From Acheta domesticus (lineage: Eukaryota > Arthropoda > Insecta > Orthoptera > Gryllidae), in the NCBI GenBank assembly GCA_031308135.1, contig JAHLJT010009419.1:182978856-183042855 (forward strand): a stretch of DNA of 64,000 bases. The letters run 5' to 3'. The position numbers were made by a program, and so were the translations under genes. The notes under the pieces are model-generated. The model saw only the letters and a program-made list of their open reading frames with translations, did no database searches and had not been told where the DNA came from. Below, piece by piece: positions 44,085 to 54,633 of this stretch (positions within the stretch are counted from its first letter, which is position 1; each line of letters starts with the position of its first letter).

Positions 44085-45110
44085 GACCATACAAACGTGA
44101 AAGATATCGTTTAATTTTAAGGATACATTATATATCATTTTCTTATAAATATCTCATATTATTTTCAAAAAGTTCTCAAACATGAATACACATTTTTAAT
44201 TAATATCGTGCGCGAATAGATCAAATTATATGATTAAAACTTTTGAATTTGTAAAAATTACAAAAGTTCGATTTTTTTCGAACCTCTTATACACCTTCAT
44301 TATTCAAGCTAGATATTGTGTTCATTATGCAATGATTTTTCAATACCGACACATAGGATGTCATTACATTCACTTTTTTTATAATATGAGTATTAATGTT
44401 TTTGGCGCAATGTTTACGGAAATTATGTCAATTATTTAAAAATATGTCAGCAAAACGTCTTTAAATGACTCCGATATTTTAAATGTTGAATAGTACAGAA
44501 TGTACTGAATCACGTGGCATAAGTGTCATTTTGATTAAATCTATTGAAGGGTCAAAAATTATACAAATGCTTATGCAAATCGCGTAATTTTACTCGAACA
44601 CCTCGTGTTTCGTGAATATATTGTATTAGTATGTATTACAAGGTTCAATACATTTGTTAACGCAACAGCTTTAGATGATTTTTTTTTAAATCTCAACAGT
44701 TTTCAATGAGAGACTCAAAAGGCACATTCTCAATTAACGTGCTAAAAGTTATGTTTTCATCAAACAGAGATTCGAAAATATCAATATCAGTGCTACGAAA
44801 ACTAAGTCATAGTTTTTATGTAACAATATTTTTTTAAATTCCAAGCACATTTTTAAATATCCACGTTCAAATCAGTTAAATGGAAGACATTACTTCTAAG
44901 TAAAATGAACAAGGTTATAACAAATGTAATATAAATAGACGTCAAATGGTCCCACATGGTGATGATCACAGTGATACGTACGGCAGAGGATACGTTGTCC
45001 AGGAACCAACCTCATATGCAAACTCTTAGAGTTAGCAACTGTAACCTATTATAAACACATTATTTTTCCCCACGAAGTCGCATTATATTATCGTAACATT
45101 TTGTATAGGT
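44085..45110. other. AT-rich DNA, nothing recognised
   Basis: The open frame at 44230-44439 has no motif. No element could be named. Confidence 0.4.
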
Positions 45111-45118
45111 ATTTTATT

Positions 45119-45807
45119 CTACCAGGGATTTAGCGTATTATTATTATTATTCATATGGAAAGTGTCTGGTACAAGTATGTTCCTTTTGTTAGGTTCAACA
45201 CTTTGAACTTGAGCACCTTTGAAATCAAACTCCTGGCGAGTATTTATCCTAAGACTAGATATAGAGTTCAACTGGTCATACCCTTTACTAATGTCCATTT
45301 GATGTTCCTTCACACGTTCTTTTAGTTTCCTACACGTTTGACCTATATAACATTTTTCGCAGGATTCACATTGTATCTTGTAGACCGTATGTTGTTGGAC
45401 CTCAAAATTGATTTTATCATTTAGCTTAGTCATAACCCTTTTTTTATTAATAACTTTGCCAACAATGTTAATGTTATATTTTTCCTTAAATACTTTACCT
45501 ATCCTATTAGTGATTTTAGGTACAAATGGTAAGATAACCTTTATCCGATCTTGATAAGTATTATCCTTTACCTCATAATTATTAGAACTTATTCTATCCT
45601 TGTATATGTATTTGTACAGTCTTTTATTGGTCTTGTTGGAAATAAAACTAATAGGGTAGACATTGCTTACTAATAAATTAAAAATCAATTATAGGTTTGT
45701 GTTATGAAACATTTTATCAGGTATAATTAACATTTTGTCCACCAAGCCAATTATAATGCCTTTCTTTATTTTGATAGGGTGTGGCTACCTATAATTCAAC
45801 AGGACCC
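45119..45807 (-). pseudogene. Penelope-like linker and GIY-YIG endonuclease
   Basis: The frame reads KIKKGIIIGLVDKMLIIP, one stop (near 45690), then VSNVYPISFI, later KVILPFVPKITNRIGKVFKE and VYKIQCESCEKCYIGQTCRK followed by LKERVKEHQ. CYIGQT with the upstream VYKI and the paired cysteines is the GIY-YIG core with its Penelope-specific CCHH-like finger. It ends at a stop near 45119, preceded on the plus strand by an ATT run. Confidence 0.85.
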
Positions 45808-46275
45808 CTATAATATCTCCTTCTGGTGCCAATCAGTGGTAAACCAATTTTCCATCCTTATAACTTTGAGATCAAGAAAGTTTAAAACTCCATGCTCCTC
45901 ATCCTCCATTGTGAATTTTTCGATGGAGTTGTAGTAATTGAATCTCTGTACCACATCAGGTACGTCGTGATGATCCACTATCATCAGTGTATCATCCCCA
46001 TACCTGACATATAACTTCACATCCAGTTATTTTAAGGCCCAGATTTCTAGTTCCCTCATAACTATCTCTGCTAAAATACTACTCGATACCCCTCCAATGG
46101 GCAGTCTAGCTGTTTGTAAACCTTTTTATCATGTACAAATATCATGTCAAATATAAACCTTTTCCCTAACATAATTTCATCTCCTGGGAGTCCATTATCC
46201 TTCTATATCATACCTATAATTTTATAAAGTGCATCATAAATAGAATATTAGTCATTTGGTAAACAAGTCACTATA
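45808..46275 (-). pseudogene. Penelope-like reverse transcriptase fragment
   Basis: Readable blocks in order: PLVFIVTCLPND, KIIGMI, GDEIMLGKRFIFDMIF, then RLPIGGVSSSILAEIVMREL (the family's G-SS-LAE-M-E block), then KLYVRYGDDTLMIVD (active site, DD retained) and HGVLNFLDLKVIRMENW. Stops separate them (for example TAA just before 46020). About a third to half of the enzyme, with the N-terminal part missing. Confidence 0.82.
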
Positions 46276-46279
46276 AACA

Positions 46280-46885
46280 CTAAAGGGCATTGATTTCTAC
46301 GTTTATGTGAATAATCTGTTAGTTAAGTTTAATAAGAATAAGTCATTTCATAATCAGTATTTGCCCACTTAAGAACATAAATGTGAGAAGTCGAAAGTAA
46401 GAACATTCATTCATTCTCTAGCATTACTCACAGTTCTGTTTTCTCCGTACTCACTTGAAATTCTTCAAATTTAATTAGTTCCAAGGTAATATTCTTCGTA
46501 GGTTTTTGAAAATTTATTTTTTAAAAATGGTAATACGGATGAAAATTAAAACGAAACGAAGCCGCGCGATTCACTTGGTAATTTACTTTCTTTAAATATA
46601 GCAACATCTGTATCGCTAACGTCGTGTAAGCAAATTATGGCGTACGAAGCAAAAATTGCCTTTAGGTACCAGAGTTTAATCAATGCCACCTATATAGATC
46701 TATTTAGGTTTTTTTTGTTAAATTCCCTGCTTTCTCACTAAGACCGCAGCGCCAAAATACGTTTTTGGAAATTCTATTGAATCTTTGGCCGGATCCGAAA
46801 ACCGGCGCATAGAGGAGACAGAGAAACGTGGAATGACACCTCATTTGTCCTGATTGGTGGCACAGGGAGTTGTCTGTGAGCGATG
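46280..46885. other. Unassigned AT-rich DNA
   Basis: No gene or element recognised. Confidence 0.4.
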
Positions 46886-46889
46886 GATC

Positions 46890-46891
<2 letters not shown>

Positions 46892-46940
<49 letters not shown>

Positions 46941-47180
46941 GCACACACACACACACACTCACGCACACACACACACTCACGCACACACACACTCACGCAC
47001 ACACACACTCACGCACACACACACACTCACGCACACACACACACACTCACGCGCACACACACACACTCACGCACACACACACACTCACGCACGCACACAC
47101 TCACGCACGCACACACTCACACACGCACACGCGCGCACACACACACACACGCACACACACACACACTCACGCACACTTGC
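46892..47180. repeat. CA-rich minisatellite with ACTCACGC units
   Basis: (AC)n runs are punctuated by CTCACGC every 14-24 bases over nearly 290 bp, giving a higher-order repeat. Apparent His/Thr/Arg-rich proteins here are compositional. Confidence 0.93.
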
Positions 47181-47276
47181 AGTTACTCAAATAATTACTA
47201 TAGTATTTTGGGGTATTAGAGTAAATTATTTTCATTTATTTGTTTTTTATTTCATTTATTATTCCTATTCTTTTAA

Positions 47277-47370
47277 CGGGAGTTGAAAGAATAGGAAAAT
47301 CTGGGCCGCTGGAACACTTCAGCCTCTGAACTATTTTCAACTGCACCGCCTAACTGAAAAACCTCTACGA
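47277..47370 (+). repeat. 95-bp direct repeat, left copy
   Basis: ACGGGAGTTGAAAGAATAGG, AAAATCTGGGCCGCTGGAAC, ACTTCAGCCTCTGAACTATT, TTCAACTGCACCGCCTAACTG. It is repeated at 47719-47810 with few differences. Confidence 0.8.
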
Positions 47371-47718
47371 TCACTTTGTAAATAGATGAACTCTACATAT
47401 TTAATTCTACCTCAACTATGTTAAAGCCTCTACGTTTTTGCTTTGTGAATAGATAACTTAACTTTATTATTTCTCTACTGTAACTCGCTATACGCCAACT
47501 GCATATATTTTGTGATACAATAGTTTTCGATTAATCATTATATATTATTTCTGCGCCGAATCAGGTTACCATCAGTGTTACTGTTGCCTGTATTAATTAC
47601 AAATAAATAAATAAAATAAATAAATTATTAATTGAAAATACTGTCCCATATCGCGTTCCATATGTTGAAAATGTTTGAAGTTATTAGTCACGGCCTTGGC
47701 GACGGTTCGAGTTATGAC
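47371..47718. other. Spacer between the 95-bp repeats
   Basis: It contains two related TTTGTGAATAGATAACTT / TTTGTAAATAGATGAACT words and an AAATAAATAAAT run near 47600-47630. No gene. Confidence 0.4.
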
Positions 47719-47810
47719 AACGGGAGTTGAAAGAATAGGAAAATCTAGGCCGCTGGAATACTTCAACCTCTGAACTATTTTCAACTGCGCCGCGTAACTG
47801 AAGCACCCCC
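47719..47810 (+). repeat. 95-bp direct repeat, right copy
   Basis: Matches 47277-47370. It is followed by a GC-rich patch (GCCGCCCACGCCGCCCGC). Confidence 0.8.
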
Positions 47811-48327
47811 ATCACTCCCCGTTCCCTCGTCCTCGCCGCCCTTGCCGCCCACGCCGCCCGCCCGAGGCCAGGGCTTCGACCTCTCTCGTGGACGCGTCCG
47901 ATCAGCTATTTTGGAACCGGTCGCCACCATTTCTAACGCAAGAATGGTCGAGTCGTCCACATTCTTAGTGTCGAGCTGTCCACGTTCGTTCGTTTTTTTA
48001 AATGCGTAGTTTTGGGGTTATTTTCGATCTTGTACGTTGGAAACTAAAACACACGTGAGAAAAAAAATGTGTTTTTGAATATTTCTTTTGTTATAAGTAT
48101 CAAAAATATTTCGTTGGAATTGTATGAACCTGATTTTGAATAAATTTAAAAATTCTTTGCAAAAAATGTACATTTCTGTATCTAAATACATGGATGTTAT
48201 TTAACACAGCTATTTACTAAATGAGCAAACAAAGGACAACTTGTTTTTGAGAAAGTGTAGTCATTCAAATGTCGTCAACAAACACAAGTAACTATTCTTT
48301 GTATTAAATATATTTCTAGTATAAATC

Positions 48328-48388
48328 AATGGTGATCGCTAATTATCACAGATGTTTTTAAAGAGACCTTAAATAAATAAATTTAAAA
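48328..48388 (+). mobile_element. LINE 3' end with AAAT tail, second copy
   Basis: GGTGATCGCTAATTATCACAG, then TTTTTAAAGAGACCTTAAAT and (AAAT)n, parallel to 11565-11630. The coding part is absent. Confidence 0.45.
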
Positions 48389-48389
48389 A

Positions 48390-49500
48390 ATCAACAAGTA
48401 ACTATTAATAAATACGGCAAATCACAGCATAGCAATCTCTGGACGATGATGTACTAAGACGGCATTATTTATGCAATGCTTTTCATAAACCCTTCACGTA
48501 AATATTGACCGTATTAATGTCTAGAATCAAAAACATCAATTAAAGTGAATGAGTAACGGTAAAGTTCTATTTGATACTCTGTAAAATTAAGTTGTTTTTC
48601 ACCTACAAATTAAAAATGAAACAATTTTTAAGGAAGTCGTTCTGACACTGAAAATTAAATTTTCTAAAAGAAAATAGGGTACATTTATTTGTATGATAAA
48701 CATATTTAAACTATTTTGACTGTTAGAAACATTGATTTAGAAATGTCCCGTTCCATAATATTTGCCATTCAGATTTTTGTGGTCTTTTACCCGTACCTCG
48801 AGTGTAACCAAGATCTTATATACTTAAAATAAATACTATGTGAATAACAAATGCTTTCGACAAGAGATGTTTTCTTACTCCGTACTAAACAACATAAAAT
48901 TAATTACCCAAACCAACTTTGACATGAAAAACAACCATGTCAATCAAGTTAAGTTTCATTAAAATCAAGCATGTCAATAATGCGTCTTTCAGTATTTCTT
49001 TCATGAAACGGATGTTGAGACGTATTATACTGCTGCCTTCCATTCGCAGAACCTTTCAGATTGCTGCTTCTATGTGAAATTCGTGCTGAGCCGGAGATGT
49101 GAGAGAGGTCAGAAATATTCGTTTCGTGGGTTTCACAAGATCCCGGACGCAGCATCCGCGCGATGCAGTGCAGCCGCGCCGGCGCCAAGTGTCCAGCACC
49201 CTCACAGCACTTGCCCCGAATGAGTTGCACATCCGGTGCCGCAAGGAGGGGGAGAGTTATGGGCGATAACACTGCAGGGGAAAAGGGGTGTGTCGCTCGC
49301 GTGCCATCAGCACCAGCTTTCTGGCCTTCGCGATGACCAATAGCAATGGAACGTGAACCTTTTCGATTAAAAATGTTCACGGCTAAGCCTTTATCATATT
49401 TTACGAAAATCCGTTACGTCGAATTTTGCGTGACTATGGCAAACAGCTCTAATTGGAGTAAATGTAAACAGAAGTAATAATTCTTTAACATAGAGGCTGT
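48390..49500. other. Unassigned DNA with a small GC-rich patch
   Basis: The patch at 49140-49250 includes GCAGCCGCGCCGGCGCC. Minus-strand open frames there show no motif. Confidence 0.4.
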
Positions 49501-49510
49501 CAGTTTTCTT

Positions 49511-49512
<2 letters not shown>

Positions 49513-49580
<68 letters not shown>
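49513..49580. repeat. (ATT)n microsatellite
   Basis: About 22 ATT units, directly beside the left arm of the inverted repeat. Confidence 0.95.
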
Positions 49581-49581
<1 letters not shown>

Positions 49582-49925
49582 GGTAACAGTTCCATGTCTT
49601 CATTATAGACAGCCACTTTTTATTCAAACACATTTATTACATTATCTTACAATGTACTCTTTGCGACGTTTCGGAGGTTCTTGCTTCCATCTTCAGGCTT
49701 AACGCAATATGGTATTATATATTTCATTAAATTTGATTTTTATTTAAATATAAATGAGTCTAATTGTATGTTTTGTTTTTATTTTTAATATATAGAATCT
49801 GAAGCCTGAAGATGGAGGCAAGAACCTCGCACGAAACGTCGCAAAGAGAACATTGTAATAAATGTAATAAATGTGTTTGAATAAAAAGTGGTTGTCTATA
49901 ATGAAGACATGGAACTGTTACCAAT
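49580..49925. mobile_element. Head-to-head inverted Penelope-type ends
   Basis: The left arm (49580-49700, TTGGTAACAGTTCCATGTCT, TCATTATAGACAGCCACTTT, TTCGGAGGTTCTTGCTTCCA) is mirrored by 49800-49925 with few changes (AAGCCTGAAGATGGAGGCAA, GAAACGTCGCAAAGAG, GACATGGAACTGTTACCAA). Both arms hold CTGAAGA and GAAACGTC, resembling the hammerhead core reported in Penelope-like ends. The right arm also ends in AATAAT. The 100-bp middle is AT-rich. Confidence 0.65.
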
Positions 49926-49929
49926 AATA

Positions 49930-50570
49930 AAAAGAAGTAATTTCAAATGCTAAATTATACCCAAAATACTTTCGATATTTCATGTTATTTCAAGGTGAAT
50001 CAGGTGTCAATAACCGATCCACACACGCGGGTAATCGGTATGTGATATCTCTGGCATCTCATTGCCTTTGGTCTGAATACCCTTTGTTGACTTTCGTCCC
50101 TTGGTGTAGGCCACTGCAATACACGAGTAAGTAATTAATTCGCCATTGGTAATTATTACTCATTACTCATTTTCACATGTACCCAAGGGGTCCGGGTATT
50201 GTAAACACGACGTAGGCAAAATTAATTTCTTCTTGAAATTATTCTTTTATTTAAAATTTCTAGGCAATAAGTGATCACTAACTGATGTAAAAATGTGGAT
50301 ATTATAGAAACCTCTAAGAAAAATAAGTTGTGGATTTCAATATCTTGTGGATCATTTCGATTTGAAGTTGAAATCTCTCAAATTAATTTTAGAAGATGAA
50401 TATTTTCAATAAATTTAAAAGCCGTTCATTGGTGAACTTTTTTTCTGAATTTCAATGCTGCTATAACTTGTGGTACATATGATGAGGAGAGAGCGTTTTA
50501 ATAATGACTGCAGAATGAGAAGAGGTTTCGAAAAATGCTGTATTTTTAACACCCTATTATTTGTATGTTA
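49930..50570. other. AT-rich DNA, nothing recognised
   Basis: No feature supported. Confidence 0.4.
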
Positions 50571-50579
50571 GCACGTTTC

Positions 50580-51085
50580 AAACTCATTGTCATTGGCCCT
50601 GCAGCGAATCTCACCGGGAGATCTTAGGGTTAGAGTCCCAATTTTTGATACTAGATGTGGTCGAATTCATCCTCTGTCTGGAGGAGAATTCTATCATCGA
50701 TTCTAACATCGGCTGCTTTGATCGACAGATTTCCGTAGATTCTCCGTCCATTACCAGGTGGATGCTACAACAGTAACCTAACAAACAGACCATGCGCGCG
50801 ATATTCCCTTCCTCTTCCTTATCTTCTCCTGTCCTCTATCTGTCTCTCTCTCACACACACACGTATGTACTACACACGTCTGGAGATCAGTTGGTAGCTC
50901 GAGTTTGACTCGGCTGAGGTGGAGCCCCGCTGGGGGGAGATGCCTTAATCCCTCGCAAGCCGAGTGTAAGTCGGTGCCAGATCTCTCTATCCAGCTGGGA
51001 AAACATCGCCATCTCCAAGTTTAATAGCTATCACTACACTGCACTACTGACCATAGCAGCAGTTGACATAGCCAGGTAACATCAA
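50580..51085 (+). mobile_element. Long SINE, diverged copy
   Basis: A weakened head (TTAGGGTTAGAGTCCCAATT as B-box region) leads into CTGGAGGAGAATTCTATCAT, TTTCCGTAGATTCTCCGTCC, GCGCGCGATATTCCCTTCC, AGCCCCGCTGGGGGGAGATG and tail CTACTGACCATAGCAGCAGT TGAC. The order is as in the other copies. Confidence 0.65.
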
Positions 51086-51089
51086 TTGT

Positions 51090-52190
51090 CAAATACATTT
51101 CAGTTTGTAAGAGAAAATACTATCTTCTTATTCTACGATAGCGTCAAGCGATAAGCGTCAAATATATCGAAGTACTCATGAACTCTTATTTCTCTCAACA
51201 GACACAACAAACTCTCTGGTTCTATTTGAGGGGCCAAAAAAACAAGAGATAGCCAACGGTGAAAGTAACATGATTTGTTTGGCATTCAGTCGTCTGGCGC
51301 TGCTGTGTTTGCACGAAACAGGCCGCGTGGACGGTGTCTCGACACGGAATAGGAAAGGAAGTATGCCGGGAAGTGGAAACGAGGTCAGCCTCAGTTGACG
51401 TGCAGACTGCAGACTGCGGGCTTGCGAACCGATCGCGTAAATCCCGCTTCGGTGGAAAAGCGGTCCGCCCAGCAGCCATTTTCACCCTTACTTTCTTTGC
51501 TTACTCACTTCGTCTCTTTCGTACCACTTGCCTCTAGCTGCCGTCCATATCTTTTCCCCATCATTGCCCTACGTATTGTGATGCACCAGGGAAATAACGA
51601 GGTCAGTATCCAAAAGAAAATTGACTTTTATCACGAATTCTTGGAAAAATAAGGTCCAGAGTATGTAAACGGCTGACCACAGATGGATTTACTGTTTCGC
51701 TGTAAGTAAATAATTTGGCTTCTTCCGCGATTATTTTGGTGTCAAGATTTCACAGTTATTTGCAACTGATTCTCAATTTTTCCCTCCCATCATTACATCT
51801 GACAATATTTGCCTCTGTTACCAGGAACGCTTCCTTTTTGTTCTATCCTCTGATGCATCCTAAACAACTTTTGTTGTTGCCATACACTACATCCCCACCA
51901 CTTACATACACACAGACACACACTCAGCACCCTATTCTCCCCTTTCTCCCGTTATCTGTAAATTCGGCAATCAGTTTCCCTCCCAACAGCTTCAATACTA
52001 GTAAATTTTCTGTATTTCAATGTGTTTATTTTCAATTCTTATTATAGAAAGATTCTAATTCGCTATGTTTATCCATTTAATTACCCAACGGCTGGCATAA
52101 TTTTGACGAAATAATCAAAATTTCCTGCAAGTTTGTGTATCAATTAATAATATTTTCATCATTTTTTTGTTCTTGTTTCTTCATGACTGT
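51090..52190. other. Unassigned DNA, possible transcription-unit edge
   Basis: A GC-balanced patch (51290-51560) has frames with no recognisable motif. 51700-52050 is pyrimidine-rich. No gene can be claimed. Confidence 0.35.
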
Positions 52191-52196
52191 TGATAG

Positions 52197-52348
52197 ATTT
52201 AAATATCTGCATTACTAATTTCCAAAGCGCACAAAAATTGAAAGAAAAATATAAAGCATCTGCACATCTGAGGTTTTGTGATGTTAGTTACCAAAGAACT
52301 CGGGAAAATCTAAAAAGAATGATACATTTTATGTCTGGACAGAAAAAT
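52197..52348 (+). CDS. Candidate internal coding exon, unknown gene
   Basis: A T-rich tract ending TTCATGACTGTTGATAG (AG at 52195-52196) looks like a 3' splice site. The following 152 bases are open in one frame and read ICITNFQSAQKLKEKYKASA then HLRFCDVSYQRTRENLKRMI. A GT at 52349-52350 (AAAAATGTAAAT) could be the donor. The QRT-x3-L-x2-MI-F pattern faintly recalls the CH-type head of the kinetochore protein Nuf2, but this is weak and I assign no function. The composition is more protein-like than nearby frames. Confidence 0.25.
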
Positions 52349-52489
52349 GTAAATATTTGTATTATTCCCTATATGCTCATACCACGCGCACCAATTAAAT
52401 CTTATACTCAGTGTGTCACTACTTACTCAGTTGGCATCATGGTACAGCAACGGTCGAAAGAAGAGACTTCCCGCGGTTAAATATTTCCT

Positions 52490-53085
52490 ATTCAAGTGCT
52501 GCGTTATGGAACAGCAACTTTATTGATATTGTGTAAAAACTTAGTCTGTAGTGTGTATAGAAGCGTTGTGTATAGAAAAGTTACACAGTATGTTTGTGTA
52601 TAGAAACTGCTACACAGTATGTTTTTCTTGTCTGTTATATTATTGCAGTATTTCTTGAAGACTGTTTTTGTTAAAATATTTGATTTACGGGGGGGTGTTA
52701 TACTAGAGTATTTTATTTGTTGTTCTTGCCCAGTGTACGTGATATATTTTGGAGAACCATTTTATGTGGGTTTGTTCAGCAGCATTTCTGCAGCCCCAGT
52801 AAACAACCTAAGAACGGCAGTTACGGCAACCGCCGAATAATTGTTTTAGCAAAATATTATAACATTTCATAAATATTTAAAATTTCTTAAAATGAATGTT
52901 TAAAACTGTAAAGATTATAGTTTATTTGTATAATTACTTTATTGATTACTGCTTATCTATTTCTGAATGTTATTACAGGGTCTCATAGTCTGATCAACTA
53001 GGGCCACCGACTACATTAATTTGACCCTACTTATTACATGTTCCTTCAAGAATACATTTAGACCCTCAAAATTCTGAGCTCCCCT
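52490..53085. other. Unassigned AT-rich DNA
   Basis: A frame at 52619-52840 shows no motif. ACACAGTATGTTTGTGTATAGAAACTGC-type words repeat locally (52570-52625). Confidence 0.35.
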
Positions 53086-53094
53086 TCACCGCTT

Positions 53095-53355
53095 TCGCAC
53101 CCCTCCCCCAACCCCTAACCCCCACCCCTAACCCCCTTCCCCTACGCACACCCCCTACGCACACCCCCTCCTCTACACCCCCTCCTCTACACCCCCTCCT
53201 CTACACCCCCTCCTCTACACCTCCTCCTCTACACCCCCTCCTCTGCACCCCCTCCTCCACACCCCTCCTCCACACACCAACTCCTTCACACACACTCTTT
53301 CACACCCCCTCCTCCACACACCCTCCTCCACACCTCTCCTCCACAACCCCTCCCC
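53095..53355. repeat. C-rich minisatellite, ~14-bp unit
   Basis: Tandem ACACCCCCTCCTCT units, grading into ACACACCCTCCTCC variants. It directly adjoins a CpG-rich island. Confidence 0.92.
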
Positions 53356-53379
53356 TTCACCCCTCCCCCCAAACCATTC

Positions 53380-53655
53380 CCGCGCGTCTCCCCTTTCCGC
53401 GCGCGCGTCGTCGCGGGGTGCCACGCGTCGCGGGGTGCCACGGGCGCGGGGCGGGGAGCGGCGCGCGAGGGCAAAAGGGCGCAGCCGGAAGCGGCGCGTC
53501 GGCGGCGGGAAGCGGGGGATGTTGTACACGGCTGTAAAGCGGAGGGCGCGAGGGCGCCGCGTGCCCCAACCCGACGCATCCGGCGAGGGCGCTGCCCGCG
53601 CGCCACTTGAGCGGGGCGGCGAAGGCGGCGTCACACCGTCGCCCGAGCTTCCTTG
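53380..53655. other. GC-rich, CpG-dense island
   Basis: It contains CGCGCGCGTCGTCGCGGGGT and two direct repeats of GTCGCGGGGTGCCACG. Open frames on both strands are compositional. Confidence 0.55.
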
Positions 53656-53773
53656 AATGTTAGCTCCGGCCGCGATACCTCAGGAGCAACTCCCTTGTTT
53701 CTACAGCGCCGTTCATGGTCAGGGTCTTAGTGTTCCAGCTCCGATGGTCAAGTTTCGATACTATACTTCGTTT

Positions 53774-54001
53774 TATCTTTCGTGGCGCACGAAGGTGTGT
53801 CAATAAAATGGAATACCTCACGGTATTTCTGCGTCATTCTCGATTGTGTCGCTAGGAGTCGCATGATCGCGACAGTATCATCGAGCAGTGCTGGGGATCA
53901 TGTGACTCCCGGCGGCACGACGGAGAACGGCGCGAAATATCGTGAGATATTCCATTTTATTGACACGCCCCCGTGCGCCAAGAAAGAAAAACCAAAGTAT
54001 A
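53774..54001. mobile_element. Hairpin MITE, member D
   Basis: TATACTTCGTTTTATCTTTC, GTGGCGCACGAAGG and GTGTCAATAAAATGGAATAC on the left mirror GGAGAACGGCGCGAAATATC, TTCCATTTTATTGACACGCC, CCAAGAAAGAAAAACCAAAG and TATAG on the right. Arms are about 100 bp. TA lies at both ends. The inner GGAATAC-CACGGTATTTC part is shared with members A and C, while the outer GGCGCAC part is shared with member E. Confidence 0.83.
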
Positions 54002-54009
54002 GCTACGTG

Positions 54010-54415
54010 GCTGTGTTGAATTCAACCACTGGCTACGGGAGAATCGTAATGGTTGGCTGCTCTGACAGGCATTCTCCGTGGTATGTTCAATCACTACTTG
54101 GTGAATGCCGGAGCAGTGGCTTGACACTGCGGGTCAGAGATCACGCACGATCTTCCTTTTCTCATCGTTGTTCCCTCCTCTCCATACACACATACTTAAA
54201 GAATCATGCACAACATGACCAAACATGTCGGGACCTAAGGGCTTGTTACGGCTGGGGCCGTACCTCTCTGGGAGAAATACCGGGAGAGAGAAAAACCCGG
54301 TATGTCGACGACGAATCTAACGTTCCAACAGCGAACCGACATCGCCACCAGGCGGGGTTACCTCACGCGCTACACTTACGGGACTAGGTAGTTCTATCGC
54401 CCGAATTCAATAAAC
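54010..54415 (+). mobile_element. Long SINE, body and tail, next to MITE
   Basis: CATTCTCCGTGGTATGTTCA, TGAATGCCGGAGCAGTGG, CACGCACGATCTTCC, then CTGGGGCCGTACCTCTCTGG and tail CTACACTTACGGGACTAGG. The sequence left of the MITE (GTGTTCCAGCTCCGATGGTC) may be its diverged head, so the MITE could lie inside this SINE as well. Confidence 0.6.
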
Positions 54416-54633
54416 ACTTACGCCATCCCAATGCTGTTCTTTGAGGAGTGCTTGCGTTCGGATTTTAGTAGATACGGGTGAGTTTGCCAGCGCAATTTAA
54501 CCGTCTCCGGACACAGTTGAATGTTAACCTCAATCAGTCGCAATCACTCGCCGTGATTCCAAGTTAATATATTTTATTCGTATCTCGACCGTTATAACAA
54601 TAATTGATGGATTCTTCTTTACAATGATACGTA

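Larger units (their letters stand above)
45119..46275 (-). mobile_element. Penelope-like element, degraded RT-GIY-YIG region
   Basis: On the minus strand a reverse transcriptase (about 46275 to 45808) is followed by a linker and a GIY-YIG endonuclease (ending 45119). This domain order defines Penelope-like elements. Several stops and frame changes break it. Both outer ends are undefined. Confidence 0.85.

Noticed and set aside
46854..47286. His/Thr-rich 'proteins'
   Set aside because: Products of the CA minisatellite in three frames.
49513..49580. CRISPR-like or coding repeat
   Set aside because: Simple ATT microsatellite; this is eukaryotic DNA with no CRISPR context.
53782..54387. 201-codon plus-strand frame
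   Set aside because: It runs through a hairpin MITE and then a SINE body.
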